Shown piece by piece: positions 1-10,519 of a DNA stretch of 64,000 nt. Source of the stretch: Coenobita brevimanus (taxonomy: Eukaryota > Arthropoda > Malacostraca > Decapoda > Coenobitidae); contig CM064713.1 in the NCBI GenBank assembly GCA_032717465.1, positions 757,501 to 821,500 on the forward strand. Reading direction: 5' to 3'. The translations under genes were made by a program, and so were the position numbers. The notes beneath the pieces are model-generated. The model was not told the origin of the DNA, did not search any database, and saw nothing but the letters and a program-made list of their open reading frames with translations. How positions within the stretch are numbered: position 1 is the first letter of the stretch; the number at the start of each line of letters is the position of its first letter.

Positions 1-110
1 ATGAGTGAGGCTGGTCACTCGTCTTAATTGTCTGGACCAATTTGCCTAGCCCCGGGCACCTACGCTCCTCATGGGGCAACGTAGGATTGGATGGATGGAT
101 GGTTAATACT
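1..110. repeat. Unclassified element fragment with a GGAT-rich tail
   Basis: The first ~90 bases are complex sequence that runs directly into a short (GGAT)n tract at about 91-103. A complex body ending in a tetranucleotide tail is typical of the 3' end of a SINE or LINE, but I recognise no A or B box and the left side is cut by the window edge. The assignment is a guess. Confidence 0.25.
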
Positions 111-246
111 ATCGCCCTTAACCCCCTCATGATTGGCACAGCTCAGTTCCAGATAACACTAATTAATTTTAGTTAGTTGGGAGTGAGTCATAGGAGCGTG
201 AGATAAATAAATAAATATAATAATCTCTTCCATGTCAGTTTTTCTT

Positions 247-251
<5 letters not shown>

Positions 252-306
<55 letters not shown>
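252..306. repeat. (TC)n microsatellite
   Basis: An uninterrupted run of TC dinucleotides, about 27 units. On the minus strand it yields an Arg-Glu repeat open frame that is not a gene. Confidence 0.97.
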
Positions 307-310
<4 letters not shown>

Positions 311-364
311 CCAAAGTTCCATAAAATCGGCTGGAAATAGAAAAAAATAGACTATAAATTAACC

Positions 365-1100
365 ATATCATTCAGTGGGCAGAAAATAGGTGGAGAAATT
401 GGTAATAGGAAGAAGCATAGCAGGTAGAAATTTGCCGAAATAGGTGAGAAAAGGTGAGACACGAGGAAAATTGGCAAGAACGAATAGAATCTTGTGTATA
501 GCGTATATAAAATGGGTATATAATTGAGTTAATAGGTTAAAATAGGTGAAGTGCTGAAGAATTTAGGTATGAAATGGGCTAAATAGATAAAAATAGGCTT
601 AGGGAGTGATAGATGGAACGGACAGGAGCGAAGAGAATCCATGTTGTTAAGGAGTAGGTTATGTGCAAGTAGTGTAAGTAATGAAATTTGGCTTAAAACG
701 GGTAAAATAGGGAAGAAATAGGCAAAATAGGTAATATATTAATAGTGAAAGAAGACAATAGTGCGTAGTATGCGTTAAATTGGATATCGGTGTAATACCA
801 GGTAAATTAATGGAAGTTAAGAAATTGGATAAGGGGTTAAGAAATAGGGAAATTGGGAGACAGGTGAGAATGCCGAGGAGAGATGCCAAAGTGTTACGAG
901 TTTTTTAATGGGTATATGGTATGGAAATAGGGTAGACTGGCATAAAGTTGGCAAAATAGGTGAAGAAATTGGTATTATATTCAAGAGATGTGTAAAAAGG
1001 ACAAAAAATGGGTAAATAGTGGATATAAAAACTAGGGATTACATTAGTTTAAAAATGGGAAGATGGGTAAGAAATGGGTAGGGAATAGGTATACTTGGCA
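365..1100. repeat. Degenerate A/G-rich repeat tract
   Basis: No gene is seen. Related phrases such as GGCAAAATAGGTGAAGAAAT and AATAGG/ATGGGTAA recur irregularly (compare about 378-410 with 945-975). This looks like an old, decayed minisatellite with no fixed period left. Confidence 0.5.
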
Positions 1101-1189
1101 AGAGTGAAGAGAGTAGCTTGAGTGTTGAAAGAGAGAGAGAGAGAAAGAGAGTGGTTTTTGTAGAGAGGCTTGACCACTGGATACCTTAA

Positions 1190-1300
1190 CCTCCTCTCTA
1201 CCTCTCCTCTGTATTTTTTCTTCTATACTTTTCTTCTTATTTTTACCTCTACTTTTGCTTCCCTAACTACCTACCCCCACCTGTCTACCACTGCTTTGCT

Positions 1301-1333
<33 letters not shown>

Positions 1334-1873
1334 CTCTGTACATCTCTTAAACATTGACATTTCTATCTCACCATGGCCTTCACCTGTCTACCTCTATTCT
1401 ACCTCAACCTCGCTACCTTCACCTCTCTCCCTTTCTCGTTCTTTACCTCAGTTCTACCTCCACCACTTTCTGCCTATTCATCTCTGTCCTTCTCTTTCGC
1501 TCTACCCACGCCTTTCCTTTCTGCCTCTCCATCTGTCTCTATCTTTACCTGTGTATCTTTAGGTCTGATTGTTTACCTTTCTGTATCTCCTCTTCTATGC
1601 GTCTGTTATTCCTTCGTCCTACTCTTCCTCACCTTGTATGTTTCTGTCAATGTCTGTGTCTGTTTTTTGTTTTTCTGTATGTCGTCCCATTTCTCTCTCT
1701 CTCTCTCTCTCTCTCTCAGGAAGTGGTCAGGTTGCCCCTCTGTCGTACAAGCTGCCACTACCTGTATCAACAATGGCTCTTTCTCTCCCTCCATCCCTCC
1801 CTCCCTCTCTCTCTCTCTTACCTCCAGTCTCTCCCTCCATCTCTCTCTCTCTCTCTCTTATCTCCAGTCTCTT

Positions 1874-1911
<38 letters not shown>

Positions 1912-2125
1912 ATCCAATATTTTCTTCTCGCCCTCTCTCTTATTTCCAGTTTCTCTTTCCCCCTCGTCTCCTTTTTTTCCTATCTCTTCCTCCTTTCTTC
2001 CCTCACTGTTACCTCCAGTCTCTCTCCCTGCCCCCCCTTCTCTCTCTCTCTCTCTCTCTCTTTCTTACTCATATTTTTACGTTCTTACTTTCCTTCTCAT
2101 TGTCTCCCTCAGTAAATTTTTCTTC
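1190..2125. repeat. Polypyrimidine block with embedded (CT)n runs
   Basis: The + strand is dominated by C and T, with clean (CT)n runs at about 1298-1328, 1689-1718, 1840-1858, 1878-1906 and 2040-2061, and with CCCTCC and TACCTC variants between them. Three overlapping frames of 130 to 258 codons stay open here only because pyrimidine-rich DNA lacks TAA, TAG and TGA. They encode Leu/Ser/Pro low complexity and are not annotated as genes. Confidence 0.9.
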
Positions 2126-2309
2126 GTCTCAAAAAATCATGGAAATTAATGAACTTTTTTTTTTTTTTTATGGAGAGCGATTTTCTTTTTACTGTTTCGA
2201 GCTGTAGTAAAATCGTAGGAAATACTAAAGAGATTTATTAGATTTTATTTTCGTTCCACAGTATTCTTAATTCTTTCTCCCAAACAAGCAAGTTCTTTCT
2301 CTCAGGTCC

Positions 2310-2497
2310 TCATCTTAGCCCCTCTCCAGGTCCCCATCTTAGCCCTTCTCCAGGTCCCCATCTAACCCCTCTCTAGCTCCCCATCTAACCCCTCTCTAGC
2401 TCCCCATCTAACCCCTCTCAAGCTCCCCATCTAAGCCCTCTTCATAGGTCCCCATCTAAGCCCTATCTTACTCCCCATCTAACCCCTCTCTAGGTCC
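2310..2497. repeat. Minisatellite, about 23-bp unit
   Basis: Roughly eight imperfect copies of a unit containing CCCATCTAACCCCTCTCTAG. The first copies carry CCAGGTCCCCATCTTAGCCC variants. No coding signal. Confidence 0.85.
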
Positions 2498-2539
2498 AAT
2501 TCCATCCAGGTCCACATTCATCCAACTTCATATCCACAT

Positions 2540-2615
2540 CCAGCTTGACGTCCACATCCACATCCACATCCACTTCCACATCCGCCTCCACCTCCACATT
2601 CACATCCACATCCAC
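2540..2615. repeat. (CCACAT)n hexanucleotide repeat
   Basis: Imperfect CACATC hexamers with CACTTC, CGCCTC and CACCTC variants. The + frame reads as Thr/Ser repeats and the minus frame as Val/Asp repeats; both are products of the repeat. Confidence 0.9.
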
Positions 2616-2735
2616 CCGGGTCATACTCTTTGTTGGTGACAGGAGGGTGAACGAGAGCGTCACCACTCTGTTACCTGTCCCCTTCCGCCCCTCCCACCAT
2701 CCATCCCACATCCCCTATCCCTTCCATCTCCCCCT

Positions 2736-2741
<6 letters not shown>

Positions 2742-2797
<56 letters not shown>
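2742..2797. repeat. (CA)n microsatellite
   Basis: About 28 uninterrupted CA units, embedded in C-rich DNA that continues on both sides. Confidence 0.97.
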
Positions 2798-2803
<6 letters not shown>

Positions 2804-3268
2804 TGCCCCTCCCACCATCCATCTCATATCCTCCTATCCCTTCCATCTGCCCCTCCCTGCTATCCACTCGCCCTCTTTCCTGTCTGCTATTTCTCCCTTC
2901 GATTCCTTCTCACATACGTTCCTTATATCTTTATTTATCGTCTTCCTACATTAGTTACCCTTTATTTTGCTTTATTTTCTTTCACTTCCGCCTTTCTATA
3001 TAATCTTCCTTGTATATTTCGCATCTGTTCTTCCACTTGCGTCTTTTTTTCTTTCCTTTTGTTTTTCAAAGTGTCTTAAATATTTTCTTAGGCTTCCTCC
3101 TCTTTCTTTTTCATGTTTCTTTTTCTTATGAGTTGTTTTCTTCCTTCAACATGTTATTTACACTCGTTTTCTTTCCCCCTTTGTGTATCATTTTCTTTTC
3201 CTGTTACCTGTTCATTCTTCGTAATTTTCCTTTTCTCCTGTTCTATCGCAGCGTTAGTTTGTACACGG

Positions 3269-3272
<4 letters not shown>

Positions 3273-3338
<66 letters not shown>
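3273..3338. repeat. (TC)n microsatellite
   Basis: About 33 uninterrupted units. It follows a T-rich stretch (2900-3270) in which I see no gene. Confidence 0.97.
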
Positions 3339-3341
<3 letters not shown>

Positions 3342-3404
3342 TCCTTCCACACGCTCCCAATTCATTCCACACACTCCCTTTCTTCCTCACCTTCCTTAAC
3401 TCTC

Positions 3405-3695
3405 CCTGACCCTGCCACACTTTCCCCCCTCTCTCCCTGACCCTGCCTCACCCTGCCTCACTTTTCTCCGCATCCCTATCCCTGCCTAACCCTACCACAC
3501 TCTTCTTCTGCCTGTCTCCCTGTCCCTTCCTCACCCTGCCACATTCTCCCCGACCCTGCCTCACCTTGCCTCATCCTTCGTGACCCTGCCACACTCCCCA
3601 CCTCTCTCCCTGACCCTACCTCACCTTGCCTTACCCTGCCACACGCTTCTACTCCCTTTCTCCCTGTCACTGCCTCACCCTGCCCCCTATCTTCA
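3405..3695. repeat. CCCTGCC-based minisatellite, short array
   Basis: Imperfect repeats of CCCTGCCTCACC and CCCTGCCACACT, about 10 to 20 bp apart. The core is the same as in the much larger array at 10.5-12.3 kb, so the two arrays probably share an origin or arose from the same purine/pyrimidine-biased slippage. Confidence 0.8.
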
Positions 3696-3779
3696 ATCAG
3701 CGCAACTCTTCCTTCTCCCTGATTACGGACCTGTGGGGGGCCTTACCTGCCTCCTCATTACTCACCCTGGATGCTGCCA

Positions 3780-3840
3780 GGGAGAGAAAGAGGGAGGGAA
3801 GCGTGGAGAGTGAGGAGGGAGGGAGGGAAGGAGAGATATG

Positions 3841-3881
<41 letters not shown>

Positions 3882-4062
3882 AAGGAGGGAGAGTGAGAGG
3901 GAAATAAGAGGGAGGAACGAAGAGAAAAAGGGAGAGAAATAGTGAGGAATGGGTGAAGTGAGAGAAAGGAGGGATGATGAGAAAGGAAGAAAAATTGGAT
4001 GGCGAAAGAAATGGAGAAAAACGTGTACACGGATGGAGAGAGAGAGAGAGAGAGAGAGAGAT
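3780..4062. repeat. Polypurine block with (GA)n runs
   Basis: Almost pure A/G on the + strand, with (GA)n at about 3843-3874 and 4036-4062. It lies next to the pyrimidine-rich block that ends near 3700, so the strand bias flips here. Confidence 0.88.
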
Positions 4063-4140
4063 TAATACCATTGTAGTGAAGCGGTAAAGAATGATGTACT
4101 AAACCCTGTATTTCGAAGAGGTCCTCCTAGTGAGCTATTT

Positions 4141-4142
<2 letters not shown>

Positions 4143-4222
<80 letters not shown>
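4143..4222. repeat. (CA)n microsatellite
   Basis: About 40 uninterrupted units, followed by a short A run. Confidence 0.97.
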
Positions 4223-4223
<1 letters not shown>

Positions 4224-4703
4224 ATAAAAAAAAAAATCAGCTGACAGAGTACACGAGTGGAAACAACACAACTACAAATATTAAAACATTGGACTAAAAA
4301 CTGTATACATATCTCTCAAAATATCTGTATAAATCGAGAAATAAAAACTCACTCATCCCAGAACCAGGAAATTAAGTACAACGACACCTAAAAAAAACAC
4401 CAGAACAGATGCACCAAAACAAAATACATGAATAAAAACGAGACAAAAACACCAAGAGTCAGTAGACAGCCAGAGTACATCGGGGAAAAAACAGCAAAAA
4501 CAATCAGATATATACAGACGGAGGAAAGCGTAAAAAAACACAACTGCAAACAAAAAAAATTCGGTACATTAATATAAACCACAAAAATTTAGGCAAACAA
4601 GAAGACTCCTTAGAATCAACAAAGGAAATTAAGTACATCATGACAAACCCACACAAAATACACCATAATAAAAACAAACATACCATAACAAACACTAAAT
4701 ACA

Positions 4704-4710
<7 letters not shown>

Positions 4711-4801
<91 letters not shown>

Positions 4802-4925
4802 CCTAACACACACTAAGTACACAACCAAAAACAGCACATACTTTAGCACACACTAAGTACACACACAAAAACACCAGACGCCCCATAGCACACACTTAGG
4901 TACATGAACACCAAAAAACAGCTTA
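4711..4925. repeat. (CA)n microsatellite plus a diverged ~50-bp repeat
   Basis: About 44 CA units (4711-4798) are followed by three imperfect copies of a unit containing CACACACTAAGTACACA. The A/C-rich DNA at 4235-4710 upstream contains no recognisable gene and reads as decayed repeats of the same composition. Confidence 0.85.
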
Positions 4926-5269
4926 AAAAAACCCAAGACAAACAAGATCCCCCCCACCCCCACCCAGTCAAGGGGGCGCTGGTGGGTGGGTTTCAGTGTT
5001 TTCATCGGCCTGGTCTCTGTTCTCGGCCATTAGGCGAGAACGAGGCGTAGAGAACAGCTGTGTGTGGCCCTTTAACAAGCTCAAAAACATCCCTCCTGCT
5101 CTGTTTTTTTCTGTTTTTATTTATTTTTTTCTGTAACCCTTTTTTTTAGCCCCTCCACTGAGATTATTTTTTGCTCAATTCTCTTATTTATTTATTTATT
5201 TATTTATTTTTATCTAGGCGGATATTTTTGGCTTTTTCCGGATTATTTCTCATAGCTCATTGACACACA

Positions 5270-5340
5270 ACGCTTCGTCTCTACATCCTTTGCATAGAAC
5301 TTCTTCGTGACTAGCATCATATTCTAGTGTTAAGGCTCAG
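5270..5340 (+). repeat. Dispersed repeat family R1, copy a (partial)
   Basis: Carries the core ACTTCTTCGTGACTAGCATC followed by ATATTCTAGTGTTAAGG. The same core occurs at about 6450, 15890 (minus), 27440 and 38665. Only the downstream half of the ~140-bp family is recognisable in this copy. The class of element is unknown. Confidence 0.65.
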
Positions 5341-5482
5341 TGTGGGATGGAGAGAGAGCCATTTTACACCAGGTTACAATGAACAGACTAAACCTCCAGA
5401 TCATTGTATATAACTTAAAGATACGATTTTGTGAAGGTGTGGTGAAAGCTGGGGAGAATTTAACCCCCATCAGTTCGAAATT

Positions 5483-5487
5483 CTCTC

Positions 5488-5535
<48 letters not shown>
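5483..5535. repeat. (CT)n microsatellite
   Basis: About 26 units. It is followed directly by AACATGAATGAAATCGTCTG, a short sequence also seen in variant form near 7830, 7915, 20775 and 62030. Confidence 0.95.
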
Positions 5536-5538
<3 letters not shown>

Positions 5539-5867
5539 ATGAATGAAATCGTCTGTGTTCCAGTATTTTACGTCATTGAAGTGAAGTTAATCCCTGTCCT
5601 CCGATGACCTATTGTGTTAAAGAAACTCAAAAATATCCATCTAATTTTTTGTTCCCTCCCCAGCCCCCCCCCCCTTTTTTTTTTTTCGTTGACCCTTTAC
5701 GTCTCGGATCGTGTTTTTCGTTTTACTTGTACCGTCACCTGACAAAATTTTTGAACAAGCTCATTAAACTGTTATTTTTTATTATTATTATTTTTTTTTA
5801 GAATGTTCAACTCTAGAACGTTTTATTCATGTTAATATTCTGTTCCGTTCTTGCTGGTACCATTCCA

Positions 5868-5869
<2 letters not shown>

Positions 5870-5907
<38 letters not shown>

Positions 5908-5963
5908 GGGGATATCTCCTTTAGTCCAGTGGCGTACTTTTCATATCATCCGACGATTATATT

Positions 5964-6003
<40 letters not shown>
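5870..6003. repeat. (TC)n and (GT)n microsatellites
   Basis: (TC)n at about 5872-5902 and (GT)n at about 5969-6002 flank 60 bases that contain CCGACGATTATATTCACC. A near-identical string sits inside the TIR-like element at 13.8 kb. Confidence 0.9.
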
Positions 6004-6004
<1 letters not shown>

Positions 6005-6356
6005 AGAAAGTGTTTGTGTGTGCTATAGATATTTTCACCACACAGTTTTCCATACTAAGACATTTGAGTACTGTTCCATATATAGCCGAGCGGTTTTACC
6101 GTTTTATGCAAGGAAGAAAGAATCAGAGAAGGAACTTAGAATAGTAGGATCGACCCTTTGAAATGTATTAAATCAATCTCCATCAGTCCTTTCAATACAG
6201 TGACATTTATATATTTATTTTTTTTATACTGTATTCTTACTACTGACAACACACAGCCACCCTCAGTCCCGCAGAACAATTTATTCCCTGAAATGTATGA
6301 CGCATGTAAGGTAGAAGTCCTTAGGTTTGTCGATTAACTGGTAGGCAAGTCATCTA

Positions 6357-6500
6357 TAGTTCTTTCACGTAACTTGGCTAAACTTTCGTCCTTTTGAAGC
6401 ATGTTTCCCAAGTTCGAATAAGACGAGACACTAGCTCTGCACCCTTTCCATAGCACTTCTTCGTGATTAATGCTATGTGCTTGTGTCAGGCTCTTGTACA
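6357..6500 (+). repeat. Dispersed repeat family R1, copy b
   Basis: Begins CTTTCACGTAACTTGGCTAA and continues through CCTTTTG to the core CCATAGCACTTCTTCGTGAT. The order of blocks matches copies at 15.9 kb (minus), 27.4 kb and 38.6 kb. Copies differ at many positions, so the family is old. No TIR or tRNA-like promoter is visible. Confidence 0.7.
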
Positions 6501-6889
6501 GCTCGACACAGAATATAGCTAGTTGTCAATTTTAGATCAGCTTAAAATGCGTTGAGTTTGCACAGATGCATTATATAACTATGAACAGACAACTACCATT
6601 TTCATCTGTGTTTGGATTATATTGTGATCTTGGTGTAAATCATCACTTGGTAGTTTTAATTTTTCTTCGATATTCGTACTATTTATCCCTATACCTTGGT
6701 GGTAGTTAATTTGTCATTTGAAAATTTCCTGTGTCTGTCCAATGTAATATCTTAAGTAACAGAGGCAAACTAAATCTTTCTAAATGTGCAACTGGTCTTT
6801 CTTAACACTTATTCTTGTGATCTTGTGTCCAACTTGTGATGATACGGTACAGCAAGGGAGTGGCAGTGTGTAGAGCGTGGGGTAAAAAT

Positions 6890-7090
6890 TCGTCTACTAT
6901 TCCACTGCGTCATCTTCACTATTAGGGCATCACTGTCACCTTCCTCACTGACGCATTAAAGAGAATCATCTAAGAACAGACACACGCACCACGCATTTCT
7001 TAGCGTAGGAGTACCTGCCAACAGGAGAAAGTGGAAAGGAGGAGCGGTGAAATATTTTACCTTTTGTCCCTGGCTGTCGGAAGAGATAAG
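6890..7090 (+). repeat. Dispersed repeat family R3, copy a
   Basis: Diverged but collinear with 50140-50340. Shared blocks in order are CTACTATTCCACTG, CTGTCACCTTC, AAAGAGAA..ATCTA, GAACA..GACGCA, TTAGG/TAGGAGTA, AAATATT and TTTTGT. About 200 bp of shared order with no coding signal suggests an old mobile element of unknown class. Confidence 0.6.
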
Positions 7091-7356
7091 GTGGTAGGAA
7101 AAGAGAAGGTAGTAGGAAGGGAGAAGGTAGGGTGAACCACGAGGACAGTCTGTCACCCTGGCCTCGCATAATCTAGGGTGTTTTCATCGTACCCACAACC
7201 ACACATCCCAGCCACGCATCTCAACCACACATCCCAACCATATCCCAGTCCATTGATAACTGCCTTAGTTGCTGCGTTAGTAAATCGTTTGATCAAAATA
7301 AATCGGTGTGCGTTATCAAGGAGCCGTAACGTCCACAGCCAAACATCATAATTTTC

Positions 7357-7360
<4 letters not shown>

Positions 7361-7407
<47 letters not shown>
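7361..7407. repeat. (CT)n microsatellite
   Basis: About 23 uninterrupted units. Confidence 0.96.
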
Positions 7408-7411
<4 letters not shown>

Positions 7412-7430
7412 GTAGAGTTGTGTAAAAAAA

Positions 7431-7468
7431 AGTGGCACTACCCTGTTAGGTGCCAATATAGTGCCACT
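7431..7468. repeat. Small perfect inverted repeat
   Basis: AGTGGCACTA (7431-7440) is the exact reverse complement of TAGTGCCACT (7459-7468), with an 18-base loop. It could be a hairpin or the trace of a short TIR element. The surrounding 7410-8130 contains no recognisable gene; 7735-7800 has three copies of an ATTAAGATATACTA-like AT-rich unit. Confidence 0.6.
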
Positions 7469-8149
7469 TGCGTCACTCAAATCAAGGAGGACAATGAAGG
7501 TAAACCAGACCTCAAAATGAATAATGGTCTTAGAGTATTTTGAGCACACTACCTGACCAAAGACCACGGAAAAGCCCCATTTTGCGTGACAGGTCTGACG
7601 TACTGAGAACCAAAATTATAGTAACCAAGGAGATCCAGTATTGAAAATGCAACAGGAGCAGCAGCTGATACAATGACGTGGACTGAGTTTAATCTGAAAA
7701 AAAAAAAATGTCATTTTTCTTACAGCTTACTCATTAAGATATACTAATTTAGGTATACTAATTAAGATATACTAATTAAATGGTTTTATAATTAAGGTGC
7801 CCAGGTTCCCACTGCTCACTCTCTGCTGAATAAAATCGTCTAGAGGTTGGTTGTATGAGAGAGAGGGAGAGAGAATTAGATAGACTTCTAATGACACGGG
7901 TACTTCCCAAGAATGAAATCGTCTTTATTAGTAAGGATAGACTAAATAAAGGCGTTCTAGTGTAGGGATTAAAATGGACCCAGCTCTCAGTATGTGTTTG
8001 GCTTTAGTGAATCATAAATTTAGAAGTAGCCTTGTAAAGAGGAAACATTTGCCACCCATATATTATTTTTGTCTTGATGGCGTCTGTGGCACTCAAGAAA
8101 ACAGTGCCAAAACAATTTACCTTCATATAAGTATTTGTGGTTGTGGATG

Positions 8150-8515
8150 TGACAGGAAGCGTTAGGAGAAACACATTGAGGCGGTTTGGCCATGTGGAGA
8201 GGATGGAGAGTGAGAGACCGACGAGGAGAGTGTATGTGAGTAAGGTTGAGGGAGGGAGAGGGAGGGGTTGGCCAAGGATGATGGAGAGCGAGAGATTGAC
8301 GAGGAGAGTGTGTGTGAGTAAGGTGGAGGGGGGAGAGGGAGGGGGAGGCCAAGGATGAGATGGAGGGATGGAGTGGAGAGGTATGTGAGAGAGGGGGGTG
8401 TGAGCTGGGAGCTGGGCAGTGAAATGGCGGGGGACAGGGCGACATGGAGGCGATTTGTTTGTGGCCACCTCTTACGGGATTAAGGTGTCTGATAATAGAT
8501 AGATAGATAGTCACA
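8150..8515 (+). mobile_element. LINE-A 3'-end fragment (C-terminal RT-ORF remnant)
   Basis: Reading + from about 8160 gives LRRFGHVERMESERPTRRVY, matching the C-terminal region encoded on the minus strand at 8.8-9.15 kb. After a frame change it continues with MRWRDGVERY and MAGDRATWRRFV and a stop, then GATA repeats (about 8497-8511). A block of about 77 bp is tandemly duplicated within the fragment (about 8203-8279 and 8280-8355), with a second ERMESERLTRRV-like phrase. Upstream parts of the LINE are absent, as in a 5'-truncated copy. It is not functional. Confidence 0.85.
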
Positions 8516-8651
8516 ACTTGAGTTCACCTGTCTAAACAATTTCTATTAATAACTTTTCCTTCTACAATCAGTACTTTCTGAGATATGAGTTTTCGACACA
8601 GAGAAACACACATTTCGTACAAAAATAATTACCATCGACTTCTACCTGGCT

Positions 8652-8652
<1 letters not shown>

Positions 8653-8691
<39 letters not shown>
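8653..8691. repeat. Poly(A) tract, 39 A
   Basis: An uninterrupted A run. It may be the 3' tail of a retroposed sequence in 8515-8652, but I recognise nothing in those 140 bases. The following CTGACGTCAG at about 8697 contains a CRE-like palindrome, probably by chance. Confidence 0.9.
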
Positions 8692-8697
<6 letters not shown>

Positions 8698-8829
8698 TGA
8701 CGTCAGACCATTTATTATATTTTATTTTTTGCCTTGTCGATGTCATTTTTTGTTGTTGTCACGACTAATAGTAATAGTAATAGCAGTAATAGTAATGAAA
8801 ATGATAGTACCGGTAACACTATGATTATA

Positions 8830-10345
8830 TAGTAACAATAATGATCTGTCTATCTGTCTATTGCCTGACGCCTCAATCCCGTAAGCGGTGGCCACAAATC
8901 GCCTCCATGTCGCCCTGTCCCCCGCCATTTCACTGTCCTCTCGCCAGCTCTCACTCCCCTCTCTCGTATACCTTTCCACTTCATCCCTCCACCTCATCCT
9001 GGGCCTTCCCCTCCCGCTCCCCCCCCCTCCAACTAACTCACATACACTCTCCTCTTTAGTTTCTCGCTCTCCATCCTCACCACACAGCTAAACCACCTCA
9101 GTGTATATCTGCTAATATCCACATCAACACTACAACGCTCCTTCACTTCCTCATTTGTCAGTCTGTCTCTCCTTGTAACTCCGCATGTTGCTCTCAAATA
9201 ACTCACTTCTACTGTTCTCACTCTTGACTTTTGTCCTTCCAACAAGGTCCAAGCTTCACTTCCATAAGTTAGAGCTGGTATCACAATACTGTCATGCAGC
9301 AACTTTGTTACCTTCATGCTCACTTCCCTGTTTCTTCTCACTGCTTTCAAGGAACCAGCAACCTTTCTTCCCTGCTGTACCCTTTCAAGCACTTCGCCCT
9401 CCAAACCTCCATCCTTACTCATCACATTACCCAAGTACTTAAACTTACATTTTCCAATTCCTCACCATCCAACCTCGCTGTACATTCACTGACTTCACCT
9501 CTCTCAAAGACCATCACTTTACTCTTCCCTACATTCACCTTTAGATTCCGTTTCTTACACACACTTCCAAACTCATCCAACAAGCCTTTGCAGCTCCCCT
9601 TCGTCTTCACTCAACAACACAGTATCATCTGCAAACAACAGTACAGGGAGTTTCCAAACACTACCCTCTCTCACTAGGGCCACTCCAACATCCACTACCC
9701 TACCTTGTACCTCTTTTATTACCCCATCCATGCACAGATTGAACAACCATGGAGACATGACACATCTCTGTTTCAACCCAACCTTCGAAGAGAAAAATTC
9801 ACTCAGTTCTCCATCCACACGCACTGCAGCCTTAGCACCATCATACATACTCTTCACAATATTCAACAACTTCCCATCTACTCCATATATTCTTAACACT
9901 TTCCACAATCCTTGTCTATTCACCCTGTCATATGCTTTCTCCAAATCCATGAAAGCCGCATACAACTTCATTCCCTTCTCTAGAAACTTTTCCACTAAAG
10001 ATCTAAGAATGAATATCTGATCTACACAACCTCTTCCCTTCCTAAAGCCTCCCTGTTCTTCTCCAACTAATTCCTCTGTTCTTTCTCTAACTCTGTCAAT
10101 AAGTATCCTACCATACACTTTTCCTATAATACTAAGAAGACAAATACCCCTATGATTACCACACACTTCTTTTTCCCCTTTTCCTCTGTACAAGGGAATA
10201 ATTATACCTGACTTCCAATCCTCCGGGACTCTACCTTCCTCCCAGGCTAATCTGCATTTCTTCCACATCCATTCTACTACTATCTCTCGCCCATGCTTCA
10301 GCATTTCACCACACACTTCATCAATTCCTGGGGCTTTCCCCAAAA
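8830..10345 (-). mobile_element. LINE-A: 5'-truncated non-LTR retrotransposon with RT domain
   Basis: On the minus strand, pieces in three frames follow the order of a LINE ORF2: RT fingers and palm (10343 to 9573), thumb (about 9610-9422) and C-terminal part (9434-9033, then 8997-8840). The palm catalytic motif is FADDTVLL. The C-terminal part contains ALTYGSEAWTL, RWFSCVVRMES and GDRATWRRFVA. The endonuclease is missing, so the copy is 5'-truncated near 10345. At least three frame breaks (near 9590, 9430 and 9020) inactivate it. The 3' end lies near 8850, followed by GACA/GATA repeats, as in copies at 8.15, 58.6 and 59.5 kb. The clade is uncertain; the overall layout is RTE/L1-like rather than Jockey/CR1-like. 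Confidence 0.9.
9573..10343 (-). pseudogene. Reverse transcriptase domain of LINE-A (fragment, 256 codons)
   Basis: RNA-dependent DNA polymerase domain that would copy the element's RNA at a nicked target. Visible motifs: GKAPGIDEV (residues 2-10), CGNHRGICLLS (61-71, usually NYRGI), EEQGGFRKGRG (95-105), the first palm aspartate in AFMDLEKAYDRV (130-141), VGLKQRCVMSPWLF (188-201) and LFADDTVLL (236-244) with the two catalytic aspartates. In the QGC.MSP motif the normally conserved glycine is arginine (QRC). The frame ends at QRLVG, and the true continuation (DEFGSVCKKRNLKVNVGKSKVM) is in another frame, so an indel lies near 9590. There is no start context: the first Met is internal to the family protein. 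Confidence 0.9.
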
Positions 10346-10383
10346 ATTAATATTGTGTTTTAACTTGCACCTTATCACAGCAT

Positions 10384-10385
<2 letters not shown>

Positions 10386-10451
<66 letters not shown>
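10386..10451. repeat. (CT)n microsatellite
   Basis: About 33 units just past the 5' truncation point of LINE-A. Confidence 0.97.
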
Positions 10452-10455
<4 letters not shown>

Positions 10456-10519
10456 TTAAAGTTCCTGCCTCCAGTATTTTAGGCTGTGCTAATCTTCACT
10501 ACAAGGCTACATACCTTCT

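Noticed and set aside
4962..5060. Small TTCTCG/CGAGAA hairpin
   Set aside because: A 7-bp stem is too short to stand out in 64 kb.
8697..8706. CRE palindrome after the poly(A) tract
   Set aside because: An isolated 8-bp match in repeat-rich DNA is expected by chance.
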